From positions 16,966,871 to 17,030,870 of the forward strand of contig CM048557.1 in the NCBI GenBank assembly GCA_026413225.1: a DNA stretch of 64,000 nucleotides, in the 5' to 3' direction. This stretch comes from Otis tarda. Its lineage: Eukaryota > Chordata > Aves > Otidiformes > Otididae. The notes below the pieces were generated by a model, which saw nothing but the letters and a program-made list of their open reading frames with translations, searched no databases and was not told the DNA's origin. The translations under genes were made by a program, and so were the position numbers. Of this stretch, positions 1-11,300 are shown piece after piece (position 1 is the stretch's first letter; every line of letters starts with the position of its first letter).

Positions 1-1565
1 CCTGAAGTGCTACTTCATTCTCCTTCAGGCTTTGCTCTCAAATAATGTCGTCAAAGTTGGGGTTTTTTTTAATAATCTCTGTGGCCCAGCAGAAAAGTGG
101 AAAGTCCAGAACAAGATTAGAATTGCTCAGTGTCAATGCAATGGTACACTCATTGCTTCTCAAAAAAACTAAACCAACAACAATGGAAAATTTACTGCCC
201 ATCAATGTTTGCTAATATAAGTGTGTCTTTGCTAAATATGCCTTGTATTTTTTTTCTGTCATTCAGGATACAAACAGAGTATTATGTTTAAAACACAGTA
301 TTGTTTTCATTTTTCTAAGTACCAGTTCATTCAAAGAGTTAATGAATAAGAATTTCTGAATAAAAATGTATTTGTCCTGGGAATAAGTTGTGACAGCCTG
401 CCACAAGCAACTGTCAGAAAGAAGGAGAAAAGCTCATTTTGTGCCAAGAAGGAACTGGAGCATGGGCAGATGACTAACAAAATGTAGTGTGAGATCAAAC
501 ACATCACGAGGCTGAACATTCATATAACCATTTAATAATTTATTTTCTTGTGCTTACTTTTGGGCAGCATATCTGAATTATGCTTGTAGTACATCTTCTC
601 TTGATTTGGTTCCTGGGGCTACTTTAAGTTGCTTGCTATGAAGACGGAACACTTCAAACCTACCAACTTTGTGTTTTCAGCAGTTTCAACTATTGATACC
701 CTTGGCACTCTGGAAGTGCAGAGCATGTTATCCAGACAACTATGACTCTGTATTTACAGAGCTTTTGAATGCTGAATGCATTCAGATAAATTGAAAATGG
801 ATGTAAAGCTAGAAAATAATAAAGGGTTTGTTGCTTTTCAGGGAGATACTGTGTAGGAGTTCATGCACGCTGGAGACTTCTACTTGAATCAAACCACGCA
901 TGGAAAGTGATATTAAGGTTATGAAGAAAGATGATCAGTTATTTTTCAACTAAGGTAAGTATGAATAGACTGTTTGAAGTGCATTTTAAACAATTCCCAC
1001 TCTATCGTTGATGACTGTTGCCAAAGGCTAGATCTAGGCTGAGGATCGATCAGTCTGCTTAGTGTAATGGCTTATAACAGGGCAGCAGTGCACAGCATCA
1101 GTATGCTCTACAAGCAAAATTGTTCTTCTGTGGACACAGGCATATCAGGAAAGTTAAACAATCTACACTACTGAAAAGAAACTTAGGCTGGTAAAACCAG
1201 TTTTGTCAGAAGTCGGTGGAAATTTTGAGTTGCAGATGTCCTGGACCCAAAAGGCAGACGTGGGACAATGCACACAGCTGCTGCAGTCGAAAACAGTGAT
1301 GTAACCTGAGTGTATGCTTTCATTTTAAGGACAGTTCACAGGAGGTTTGTGAACACAAGCAACGGGGAAACCGATGTGTAAGTTGCCCAGCCTTCCTTAC
1401 CTGACACTGTGCTTACTAAAATCATTTAGCATTAAAGTTATTTAGAGGCCTGCAAGGCACATCTATTACCTTGCGGAGAAGAAGACTTCTAGAAGTAGTT
1501 TATATGTAAAAGGAGATGGTGGCTCCTGAGGAGTTCCTCCACACCACTGCAGGGTGAACCTTTGA
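1..1565. other. Intergenic DNA, nothing recognised
   Basis: AT-rich single-copy-looking sequence downstream of PPP6R3. Short open frames only, none with a recognisable protein. I see no repeat family or RNA gene. Confidence 0.6.
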
Positions 1566-1745
1566 CTCACAGAATCACAGCATGGTCTGGGTTGGAAGGG
1601 ACCTTTAACGAACACCTGGCTCCAACCGCTCTATCATGGGCACAGACATCTTCCACTAGATCAGGCTGCTCAAAGCTCTGTCCAACCTGACACTTCCACA
1701 TCTTCGTGCAACCTCTTCCAGTGTTTCACCAGCCGCAGCTGGCTG
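1566..1745 (-). mobile_element. CR1 LINE 3' tail fragment
   Basis: Read on the minus strand this is the last part of a CR1 element. On the plus strand it begins 'acagaatcacagcatggtctgggttggaagggacc', the reverse complement of the usual CR1 3' end, then runs through the 'actagatcaggctgctcaaagc' and 'caacctcttccagtgtttcacc' segments, which correspond to the ORF2 C-terminus. It is 5'-truncated and somewhat diverged, with no coding capacity. Confidence 0.85.
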
Positions 1746-2929
1746 CGCCGCCAAGGGCAAGCCAGCACTATCAGCCTTGCTGGCTTTCACTCACTCACTC
1801 TATTTTTAATCCCACAGCAGGGATTCACATGCCCTAGCAGCCTGCATATGGCAGAGTCCACAGCTGATTGTGTGAGGTGGCCTTGCCGCTGGAGCCCACG
1901 TAACACCAGCCACAGACCGGCTGCTGTCCCTAGCAGTACTGCTTCTACAGGAGCTGTGGATGAACACAAGGGAAGAACAACAACAGTGCAGAAGTCAACA
2001 ACTGCAAAGGACTCTGCCGTTCTTTAAGAGGCTTCAAAGTTCATTTCTGAACAGTGGATATCTTGTCCAAAACAAGATTTGCAACGGCAGGCTTAAAAGA
2101 AAAATTGCATATAGTTATTGTAAATCATGGAGAATACGATTTCTGACGATTCAAGCTCAAATTACTTACAGACTTAAAATACAGGAAAGGTAAGTTTTAT
2201 CTGTTGAATATGTTATCTTTTGAATCAAGAACTAACAATTTCTGGTATATAATGAAGACTTAGTAGAAATTAATAAAGAAAAAAAAATCTTATTTTGAAT
2301 TCTTGTCTCCAAAACATCAACATGGTTTTGATGTCAAATTTCTGTAGCAATAATTCTGTGAGCCAGTGTGGTGGTGCAAATGAAATCAGCTCATAGTTGC
2401 AACCCGGTTTCATTTCCTACAGCATTTCCGAGTAAACATACTCGTGTAATGACTCTTTTTGCATTTTGCTAACAAAATTATGCCTATTCCACCTTTTGAA
2501 GATGGTATTCTCCTATGCAAATTTGTATGAAAAATTGATACCCCTGCCACAGATCAATAAACATAACTTCATGTTAAAAAAGGAGAAAATAAGTTCTGTG
2601 TTTCTTGTGCAGCTTGGAGTGCGGGTTGGTTTTTTTTTTTTCTTGATACCTTTAGCCTTTTTGTTGCTGTACACCTTCATAAGGGTTTTTTTTTGCATTG
2701 CTACCACCTAATGGTCATAATGTCTTGCCTTAACTCTAATGGTAGCAATTTTGTCTCACTTATGTACAGCTTTCAGACAGAAATCATATAATAGCTTTTG
2801 TCTTTTTATCAAAAAATAAAATAGTAGTAAAATACTAAAATTACTGCCAGACTTTCATCACCCAATTTTTTCTATTTGCACGGTAAAGTCTTTTTTTCCT
2901 GAGTGTTCCTGAATTTGTAATGATAAAGA
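1746..2929. other. Intergenic DNA, nothing recognised
   Basis: Moderately GC-rich up to about 1960, then AT-rich. The open frames of 60-81 codons have low-complexity or random composition and no similarity that I recognise. Confidence 0.6.
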
Positions 2930-3560
2930 GGGTTATGATTAATTTGCAGACAGAATAACCCTTTTCTAAATGCACACTACTCAATAAATGTACAAGCTGC
3001 TTGCAGTAATTAAAGTAATGTCATCCTGTGCTCAAATTGCTTGTGCTAATAAAGCTAATTGGCAACAGCAAGCATTAACTGTGATTAGTCATATGCATCT
3101 AATGTCATCACCAGTGCCTATAATTTTCTACATAGAGGGAATTTCACATCTGTTTTAAATCACTTGTCTGTTGTCTGCATTGGTGTTCTTTCCGATATTA
3201 TTGTATCAAAGCTTCTCTTACTACAATAGATGAGAGAAAAGCTCATTTTCTTACTCAAAGAACTGCACAGTAGAGAACAAGATATGAAGTATTCCCAAGT
3301 CACTTATTCTGAAATAAGTGTTTGATTTCAGCTAAATTAATAAATCACATTTTCCTTCATTTGCATATAGTCTGATTTTCCCTTCTGCAGGATGTAGATT
3401 ATTTGCAACAGCATGTTCATCTAATCAATTTAGACCACAAGCTGTATTTCACAGTAAAACAGATGCGTCAGAAGATCCATTTTGTATTTGTTTTGGAAAT
3501 TTGCAAGAACTTGTTATCAGAAGACAAACTTTCCAGTCTTTTGCACCATTTTTTTTTATG
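2930..3560. promoter_or_regulatory. Candidate conserved enhancer block (homeodomain/POU motif cluster)
   Basis: Non-coding sequence with an unusual density of developmental motifs: TAATTA at 3007-3012, two TAAT-type cores in 'gctaataaagctaattgg' (about 3045-3062), 'gattag' near 3083, ATATGCAT at 3091-3098 next to TAAT at 3100-3103, and two 'tgtcatc' copies about 85 bp apart. A perfect octamer ATTTGCAT follows at 3359-3366. No repeat signature or open frame explains it. Its place between PPP6R3 and the expected galanin gene suggests a distal enhancer. This is inference from motif density; AT-rich DNA produces such motifs by chance, so confidence is low. Confidence 0.3.
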
Positions 3561-5192
3561 GACCAACTCTTAGCTGTAAGTAGAACAATAATTATTTACT
3601 GTGTTAATCCAAAAAAGCAGAAGTGAAATCACCAAGAATCAGGTGGCTGAAAATGCAGCTTTAGAGACCAAAATGTACTACTTTTTTTTTCAGAATCTTT
3701 TTCTCCTATTTGAAGAGTTCCTTCTCCCCTCAGTTTTCTAACAGCTAACCAATAATTTCTACAAGTTACATTTACTAGACCCCTCAAATTCACACATCTT
3801 TCTATGTTCTCTGCCCAAATATGTACGTTTTTCTAAAATCACAAAGGTGTTCTCAAATTCTCCAGCTGGGGCTTTTAGTCTACGCTGGTTAGATTAACTA
3901 TTTCATGTGTTACACTGTTTGCTACACTTCTTAGTTTGCCTTTATCCAGCTGCTGGGAATTACTGATTTATCCTCAGCTGATGTTCGGCCTTATGACTCA
4001 CAGCTTCACTGACTACATAAAAATACAGAGATATCATATCATCTGAGGATCAGTAAAGGCAAACCAACTGATCTCAGCTTACATAGAGAGACACATAGAT
4101 AAAAGTAAAGGGAACACCTGCTCTTTGAACAACTCTGACAAGCCCTTGTTGTTTTATGGCAATTTAGCTGCCTTTTCCCACTTGAGATTTCAGGTGTATG
4201 TCCATTACTCAAAAAGTTGCCTAGTTGTTTGCAATTTTTTTTTTTTAATCCCATTTCAGAGTATGATCGGGTCATGACTTGGGTTCATCATTCTTCATTT
4301 TCTAAGAATAAGGTCCAGATCTACTCATAAAGATCCTCATAATTTTGTAATTTGACAATATATTACTCATATGAATTATATGCATCACTATGACCTGCCT
4401 GTGGTTAGGGTGACATTAGCATCAGTACCCTCACTCTTTCATACAAGAGTCTTAAGTTTCACAGAATAACTTAATTGTAAAGATATAAAAAGCCTGATCC
4501 ATACCTATATCAAAGCATTAAATTCTTAATCAGATTCAATTTCTTGGATTGTTTTTGCCTGTATAGATCACAAATGATTTTGTTTTGTTGGGTTTTTTTT
4601 GAGAGATTCTGTAGAAACCAAAGATACAAATCTGAAATCACACCTAAAAGTACAGATATTAACTTTCATTTTAGAAGCTGACAACACAAACTTAATGATA
4701 TCTTGTTCAAAAGGTCTGAGCAACCTGTTTGTGAGCACAGAGGACAGTTACCACATTGGCTCACTTTTACCTCTGTGTCTAGATATCAGAAAATATTCTT
4801 TGAGATGGCTTAATTAACAAAATCCTCCAATTTCTGAGAAGCCAAAGTGATTCAACTAGACTCTGGAGATTTTTAGTTTTTGAGAGCTTGAATAACTTTA
4901 CAAGTACCCAACTCCTTTGCAATAGCAGCAGTACTTGTGATTATGAGAAATAGTCATCTGTTTGCTTGGGCACATAAAATCAGTAACCCACCTCTGTGAA
5001 ATCTCTAAAAAAAACCCCCAAGCTTTTCCCTGTATAAATATTGTGTGTAAGTATTATACTAAGAGTACCATGTATTTGTTTTTAGAGCTCATCACCACCA
5101 CTAAAAAAAACACTTCATCCTTTCTATCCAATATGGTGAACTCAGATACTTACAAACCCTCCTAGGGAGCACAGTTAACCCCATGCAACGCT
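3561..5192. other. Intergenic DNA, nothing recognised
   Basis: AT-rich sequence with short poly-T and poly-A runs and no coding or repeat signal that I can name, up to the CR1 copy starting near 5193. Confidence 0.6.
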
Positions 5193-5912
5193 ACAGGTTT
5201 GGGGGGAAGAGTGGCTGGAAAGCTGCCTGGCAGAAAAGAACCTGGAAGTGTTGGTAGACAGATGGGTGAACATGAGCCAGCACTGTGCCCAGGTGGCCAA
5301 GAAGGCCAACAGCATCCTGGCTTACATCAGGAACAGTGTGGCCAGCAGGAGCAGGGAAGTGATTGTGCCCCTGTACTTGGCACCGGTGAGGCCACACCTC
5401 AAATACTGTGTGCAGTTTTGGGCCCCTCAGAACAAGAAGGACGTTGAATTGCTGGAGCATGTCCAGAGAAGAGCAACGAAGCTGGTGAAGGGTCTGGAGC
5501 ACAAGTCTTACGAGGAGCAGCTGAGGGAACTGGGATTGTTTAGTCAGGAGAAAAGGCTGAGGGGAGACCTCATTGCTCTCTACAACTACTTGAAAGGAGG
5601 TTGTAGGGAGGCAGGTGTTGGGTCTCTTCTCCCAAGTAACAAGTGATAGGATGAGAGGAAATGGCCTCAAGTTGCGGCAGGGGAGGTTTAGGTTGGATAT
5701 TAGGAAACACTTCTTTACTGAAAGAGTGGTCAAGCACTGGAACAGGCTGCCCAAGGAAGTGGTGAAGTCACCATCCCTGGATGTGTTAAAAAAAACCACA
5801 TAGACATGGCACTTCAGGACATGGTTCAGTAGGCAGGGTGGTGTTGGGTTGACAGTTGGATTTGGTGACATTAGAGATCTTTTCCAATCATAATGATTCC
5901 ATGACTCTATGA
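5193..5912 (+). mobile_element. CR1 LINE, 3' part of ORF2 with 3' end
   Basis: A 5'-truncated CR1 retrotransposon copy of about 720 bp. It encodes the C-terminal part of the reverse transcriptase [43 protein letters not shown], then [20 protein letters not shown] and [18 protein letters not shown]. The frame is broken by a +1 shift near 5618 (an extra G) and lost after the KKTT segment. The 3' end shows 'agatcttttccaatcat' and a decayed 'atgattccatgactctatga' tail. Its 3' end differs from the copy at 6966-8335, so it belongs to another CR1 subfamily. Confidence 0.93.
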
Positions 5913-6965
5913 CACCTAGTCTTGTGCACAACTGAGCATGGAAGCTTTGCAAGAATGCTTTACAACCAAAGACTTCAGGACTCAAGTTTAGATGCTCTTT
6001 CATCTCAGTTACAGAAGTATACTACCACTACATGGTCAGTACAACCAACCGGTGGTTCGTTTCCTGCCATAAGGCTCACAGAAAATGTTTCTGAAGACAG
6101 ATGAAGAGCAGGCATGACGAAATATAATGCACTCACAAAAACTGATATGGAGACCTCATGGACCACTTATGAGGACAAACCACTTAGCTTGTAACCAAAG
6201 GATGAACAGCAATGAAAGGAAAAAGTGTCTCATGTTTGTTCTCATGGATTTTGGGTAGAGACTCTGCAGCAGTTATAGTGACGCTTACATTGTTGTATTT
6301 GCCTCCAAGAGGTTCATACAAGGGAGGTCCTCTGACGTCAGTGCTGCCTATCAAGGACAGAATAGAGAATAACAGTTCTTGGTACAAGATGATAAATGCT
6401 ACTTTGCACTAGAGGGATTTGAAAATCTTAAACATATAGCCTATTTTTAGGTGCTTTTAAGGAGACCAAGCTAATAATACGCAATCATAGGTTGTAATAA
6501 GGAATAAAATTAGAAAATAAATAGGCAAATGTGATCTTTCTGGCAAACATGGGAAGTTAAAGGGAAGTTGTGCCTCACAAGTCTATGAGACACAGTGTTA
6601 CAAATGGGGTTGTGCCCTGGAAAGCTAATCCTAATAATAGAAATAAATAATTTAAAAAACCTAAATTTAAAATAATGTTCTATCAGAATTGATATGCATC
6701 TGAGGCACTTCATTTGTATGACGCTCCTTGAAGAAGTCACAGGATAGTTAATTAGCATTTTTCTTGTCACTGCCTCTTCATGTTACCCTGAGAAGTTTGA
6801 AGTTCTGTCTTTTTGTAATTTAGAAGCTTTATGGCTCTTGCCCTCACTTTAGATTTTACATCCTACAAAGTTATCATTTGCTGGTCTAAGCAGAGCTGTA
6901 AGGGACAAGCTGACCTGCCTGAGAAAGAAATGCAATACACTGCCACCTCTGTAACTGCTGTCCAG
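5913..6965. other. Intergenic spacer between two CR1 copies
   Basis: About 1 kb of unique-looking DNA separating two CR1 insertions of the same orientation. No gene recognised. The open frame beginning at 6831 runs into the CR1 copy and is not a gene start. Confidence 0.6.
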
Positions 6966-8249
6966 TGTCAGAGTAACTACAGGCCGGTCAGCCTCACCTC
7001 CGTGCCTGGCAAGGTTATGGAGCAGATTCTCCTGGAAACCATGCTAAGGCACATGGAGAGCAAGGAGGTGGTTGGTGACAGCCAACATGGCTTCACCAAG
7101 GGCAGATCGTGCCTGACCAATTTGGTGGCCTTTTATGACGGGGTAACAGCATCGGTGGACAAGGGACGGGCAATGGATATCATCTACCTGGACTTGTGCA
7201 AGGCATTAGACACTGTCCCGCACGACATCCTTCTCTCTAAACTAGAGAGGCATGGGTTCGATGGATGAACCACTCGGTGGATAAGGAGTTGGCTGGATGG
7301 CCGCACTCAGAGAGTGGTGGTCAACGGCTCAATGTCCAAGTGGAGACCGGTCACCAGTGGCGTCACTCAGGGGTCCGTGCTGGGCCCGGCCCTGTTCAAC
7401 ATCTTTGTCGGCGACATGGACAGCAGGATAGAGTGCACCCTCAGCAAGTTCGCCGATGACACCAAGCTGTGCGGTACCGTCAACTCGCTGGAAGGGAGGG
7501 ATGCCATCCAGAGGGACCTGGACAGGCTGGAGAGGTGGGCCCGTGCCAAACTCATGAAGTTCAACCAGGCCAAGTGCAAGGTCCTGCATCTGGGTCATGG
7601 CAATCCCAGGCACAAATACAGGCTGGGCGGAGAATGGATTGAGAGCAGCCCTGAGGAGAAAGACTTGGAAGTGCTGGTGGACGAGAGGCTCAACATGAGT
7701 GGGCAATGTGCTCTTGTGGCCCAGAAGGCCAACTGCATCCTGGGCTGCATCAAGAGGAGCGTGGCCAGCAGGTCGAGGGAGGTGATTCTCCCCCTCTACT
7801 CTGCCCTGGTGAGACCCCACCTGGAGTACTGTGTCCAGTTCTGGAGCCCCCAACACAAGAAGGACATGGACCAGTTGGAGAAGGTCCAGAGGAGGGCCAT
7901 GAAGATGATAAAAGGGCTGGAGCACCTCTCTTATGAGGACAGGCAGAGAGAGTTGGGGCTGTTCAGCCTGGAGAAGAGGAGGCTCCGGGGAGACCTGATA
8001 GCGGTCTTCCAATACCTCAAGGGGGCCTACAGGAAAGATGGGGAGAAGCTGTTCAGTAGGGCCTGTTGTGATAGGACAAGGGGTAATGGGTTTAAATTAG
8101 AAGGAGGTAGGTTTAGATTAGATATTAGAAAAAAATTTACAATGAGAGTTGTAGAGCACTGGAACAGGTTGCCCAGAGAGGTGGTGGATGCCCCATTCCT
8201 GGAAATGTTCAAGGCCAGACTGGATGAGGCTCTGAGCAACCTGATCTAG
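6966..8249 (+). pseudogene. CR1 ORF2 reverse transcriptase fragment with one in-frame stop
   Basis: Coding remnant inside the CR1 copy. It lacks the N-terminal endonuclease and the early reverse transcriptase motifs through 5' truncation. The rest is about 427 codons in one frame, with the FADD catalytic pair kept. TGA at 7266-7268 sits between GFDG and [12 protein letters not shown], where CR1 proteins normally have Trp. No start codon of its own is likely; the methionine at 6831 lies in flanking DNA. It cannot make a functional enzyme. Confidence 0.9.
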
Positions 8250-8335
8250 TGGGGGATGTCCCTGCTTCTTGCAGGGAGGTTGGACTAGATGACCTTTGAA
8301 GGTCCCTTCCAACTCTAACCATTCTATGATTCTAT
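6966..8335 (+). mobile_element. CR1 LINE, 5'-truncated, long ORF2 segment
   Basis: About 1.37 kb CR1 copy carrying the C-terminal two thirds of the reverse transcriptase domain. It starts near [13 protein letters not shown] and continues with [15 protein letters not shown], the catalytic FADD box (7449-7460), [50 protein letters not shown] and the C-terminal DEALSNLI at 8249. One reading frame is open throughout apart from a single TGA at 7266-7268. After the ORF come the CR1 3' UTR with 'ggttggactagatgacctttgaaggtcc' and an 'attctatgattctat' tail. Being so well preserved, it is probably the youngest insertion in the window. Confidence 0.96.
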
Positions 8336-11300
8336 CACTCAGCTTTTACTTGCATTTATTGTTCTTCTGATTAGTAAGCAAGAAATTTGCAAGTATAACT
8401 ACAAAGCTGGTCTTTCTCTTGCCTTCCCCGACAGATACTAAGTCTATCATCAAAAGGCTGGTGGAATGGGAGTAAGGAGTATTTTAGGGAAAGAAAACCC
8501 AAACCACTTTTTCTAAAAGACTACCTGTATCATTCCATTTTAGTTAACATAACTGCATGGCACGAGCAAGCTATTTCCCTAAGCTCTCCTGACACTCGTT
8601 GGAGAGGCAGGCTCCTCTAGAGGAACACTCTGGATCTACCTACTGCAGTTCAGGAACACTGCCTTCTCAAATATAAAAACCAATTATGTAACTTCTTTCA
8701 GACTAAATAAAAATGAGAAGGTATTAATAGATGGGTACAGCCAGTCTATGTTTTAGATGTTAAAAATGCAAACTAGTCTTACATCAACTAATAATGCTGG
8801 TCAACATCACAATTTGTAATTTACAAAAAAAAATGTTATCCTGGTCATCATTCAAATGCATTTCCTACAGCAAACGTTTCACCAACACTAAAAGTGCTCA
8901 GTTCTGACTAAATCTCTGTTAGAGTTTTTATTTTAAGTGCATGGCGAGTATTACAAATTCCCCAACAGAATTCCAAGTACTACAACCAGGACTGCTGATT
9001 TTTTGGGTTATTGTTTTTTTTTTTTTTCCTAGTCCACACTAGTGAGATTATTCTGGTGTACTTCTTCATTAAGTTCATTAAGAACTTAAAAACTTTTATT
9101 GTAAGATAAAATTGTCCAGCTTTTCCTTCCTTATTCTTTCATGACCACAAGTCAGATTTATATTGCTGATTAGTGTGATGTGATATTTGTAATTGAGGAG
9201 TTTTACTATGCTCTTTACTAGCTGTGCTCAAATCAACGAAAAAGGGGGCTTTTTCCCCTGTACTGGTTTTGAAAGGGCGGCTATGTCTTACTAGCACATT
9301 AACAGCTGCTCGAGAACATGCCACCACTACTGACTCTCTGAAGTCATAAACAGTTGTAAAACTTGATGAAAATAACAAAAACTTTAATTTCAAACCCATT
9401 AAAGCATTCACATTTTTATTTAACACCTGTAATCTATTACAAACAAGTTTGTATCTTTAAACTGAACATCTTCCTTTAAAGATAGTGACAGCAGTAAAAT
9501 ATATTAATTGCTCCAGAATCTTTTAAATCCTTAGGAAGTGGGTAGAAATGCATAGTGGGAAAAAAAAAACAAAAAAAAACCCAACCAAAAACATGAAAAC
9601 AAAACAAAACACCAAAACCAAAAAACCATGGGATGGGACAAGTGGTCATGTTCTCCCTTCCAGTTCCAATGCAACTTGGCTGTGCAGCTCCTACAGTTCT
9701 CAAGTGTTGGCTGCTACCAAAGGGAGACTGAACTTCACTGAGCCTCAGCTTCTGCACGGCACAAGGACGCTGCACATCAAGACCCAGGCCAAGCACTGAC
9801 AGCCATGAGGGCTGGAAATCTGGGGAGTTTGTGGCAAACACCCCTGAAGTGTTCTGCATCATCTTGGGCATCAGACGTCAAGCAAGCCTCTCCTCGCTGC
9901 CCAGCTGTCAGTTCTCTCTCCTCTTGCAGCAGAACAGGCCCTGTTCTTCTCCTTAAACAGGCAGGCTTCAGTGTGCCAGAGAGGAAAAATACACCCTATG
10001 TGGATTTCTACCATTTTGCCAGCTGTCAAGAAGAGGGCAAGGGTAGGGAGAACCAGAACAAGAATTTAAGCATAGATCATCTGTAATTATGCTGTACATA
10101 ACTCAAAAGTTAAGCTGAGCTATTCACATAGCATGCGAAAGGCCCAGAGTTCGAGCTGATCTAGCAGGCTCAGGTAGGTTAGAGGGGGTGAAAGAAAAAA
10201 AAAGTCATCACATAATGAAACAAGGCTACAAGAAGCTGGAGTCTAAAGGCTCAGCAGATGACTTTTAGGTTGCTAGAGAAGTCCCAGTCAGTGCTTAAAA
10301 GTTAGTTAGATCTCATATTGCTACTAGAAATAAACTAAGCAGTTCTGACCTAGTTCCTCATTGTGGCAAACAAAATGAAAATTGCAGTATACCGGGTGAT
10401 ACCCAAGAAAAAGGTGTGATGCATCATACTGTAGATGTGGTGATGTGCTTAATTTGTTGCTTTTGCAAAAACCTGATTTCAGATGCAAGGCACTGCAGTT
10501 GTATGGGTAGCTAGTGAGTTGAAGACAGAAGATGTAAAAGCTTTTTTTCTGCATGATTTAACTCTTCAGATATGGGGTAAGAACAGCTTTTTTATTTCAG
10601 TTAGATGCACTGCCTTGATTTATAAAAAATAGGCCACTTCTGAATTTTAGACCTAACACCAATTACAAATTAGTCTACTAAAAGGGTGTGCTTTTTTGAT
10701 TGCTACTAGTAAGTTACTTTATCCAGATCTATTAAAAGCCATCAATCACTATAACTAATATTCACCAGCCAGAGGCAAGTGACTAGACTCAAAGCAACAG
10801 CAATAGGAATGAAGTGAATTTCCAGTTTGTTAAACAGATTTGCAGAAGAGAATTTTTGAATTGCCTCTTTCAGCTTCAGACATACATGCTTTTGCTTATC
10901 AGCCTTCATCTCTATTTAGCTTCTAACATCTATGAAAAAGGAACATTCGCTACACAAATATCTGTCTTGAGTACGTGATTTTCGCAGTTCTAATAATCTT
11001 ATAATTTTTGTCTAGCAGCAGCAATCACTTAAGTTTCTGAATCTTCACATTCCAAGGAGTCAGATTTCAGTACATAACCTCAACCCGCACCATCAATATA
11101 AATTCTGACTTCATATTAACAACTGGTTCAGAGGATTCAGTTACTGTGCAACCTGCTTACTTCCTCTAGTGCAGCTCAACTTCATCTTTTCCCCTCAGGA
11201 TTAACTTGACACAGGCATCATTGCCATGAACTATTTCAAAATATTCTCACAGGCGCACGAGGCCATTCAGAGGTTCTTGCTTACACCAGTCCATTATTTG

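Noticed and set aside
5191-6003. 270-codon open frame on the minus strand
   Set aside because: Mirror frame of the CR1 ORF2 fragment on the plus strand; no recognisable protein.
7329-8012. 227-codon open frame on the minus strand
   Set aside because: Antisense shadow of the CR1 reverse transcriptase frame.
9476-9871. 131-codon minus-strand frame with Phe-rich stretch
   Set aside because: The Phe-rich part is translated A/C low-complexity sequence; no real protein signal.
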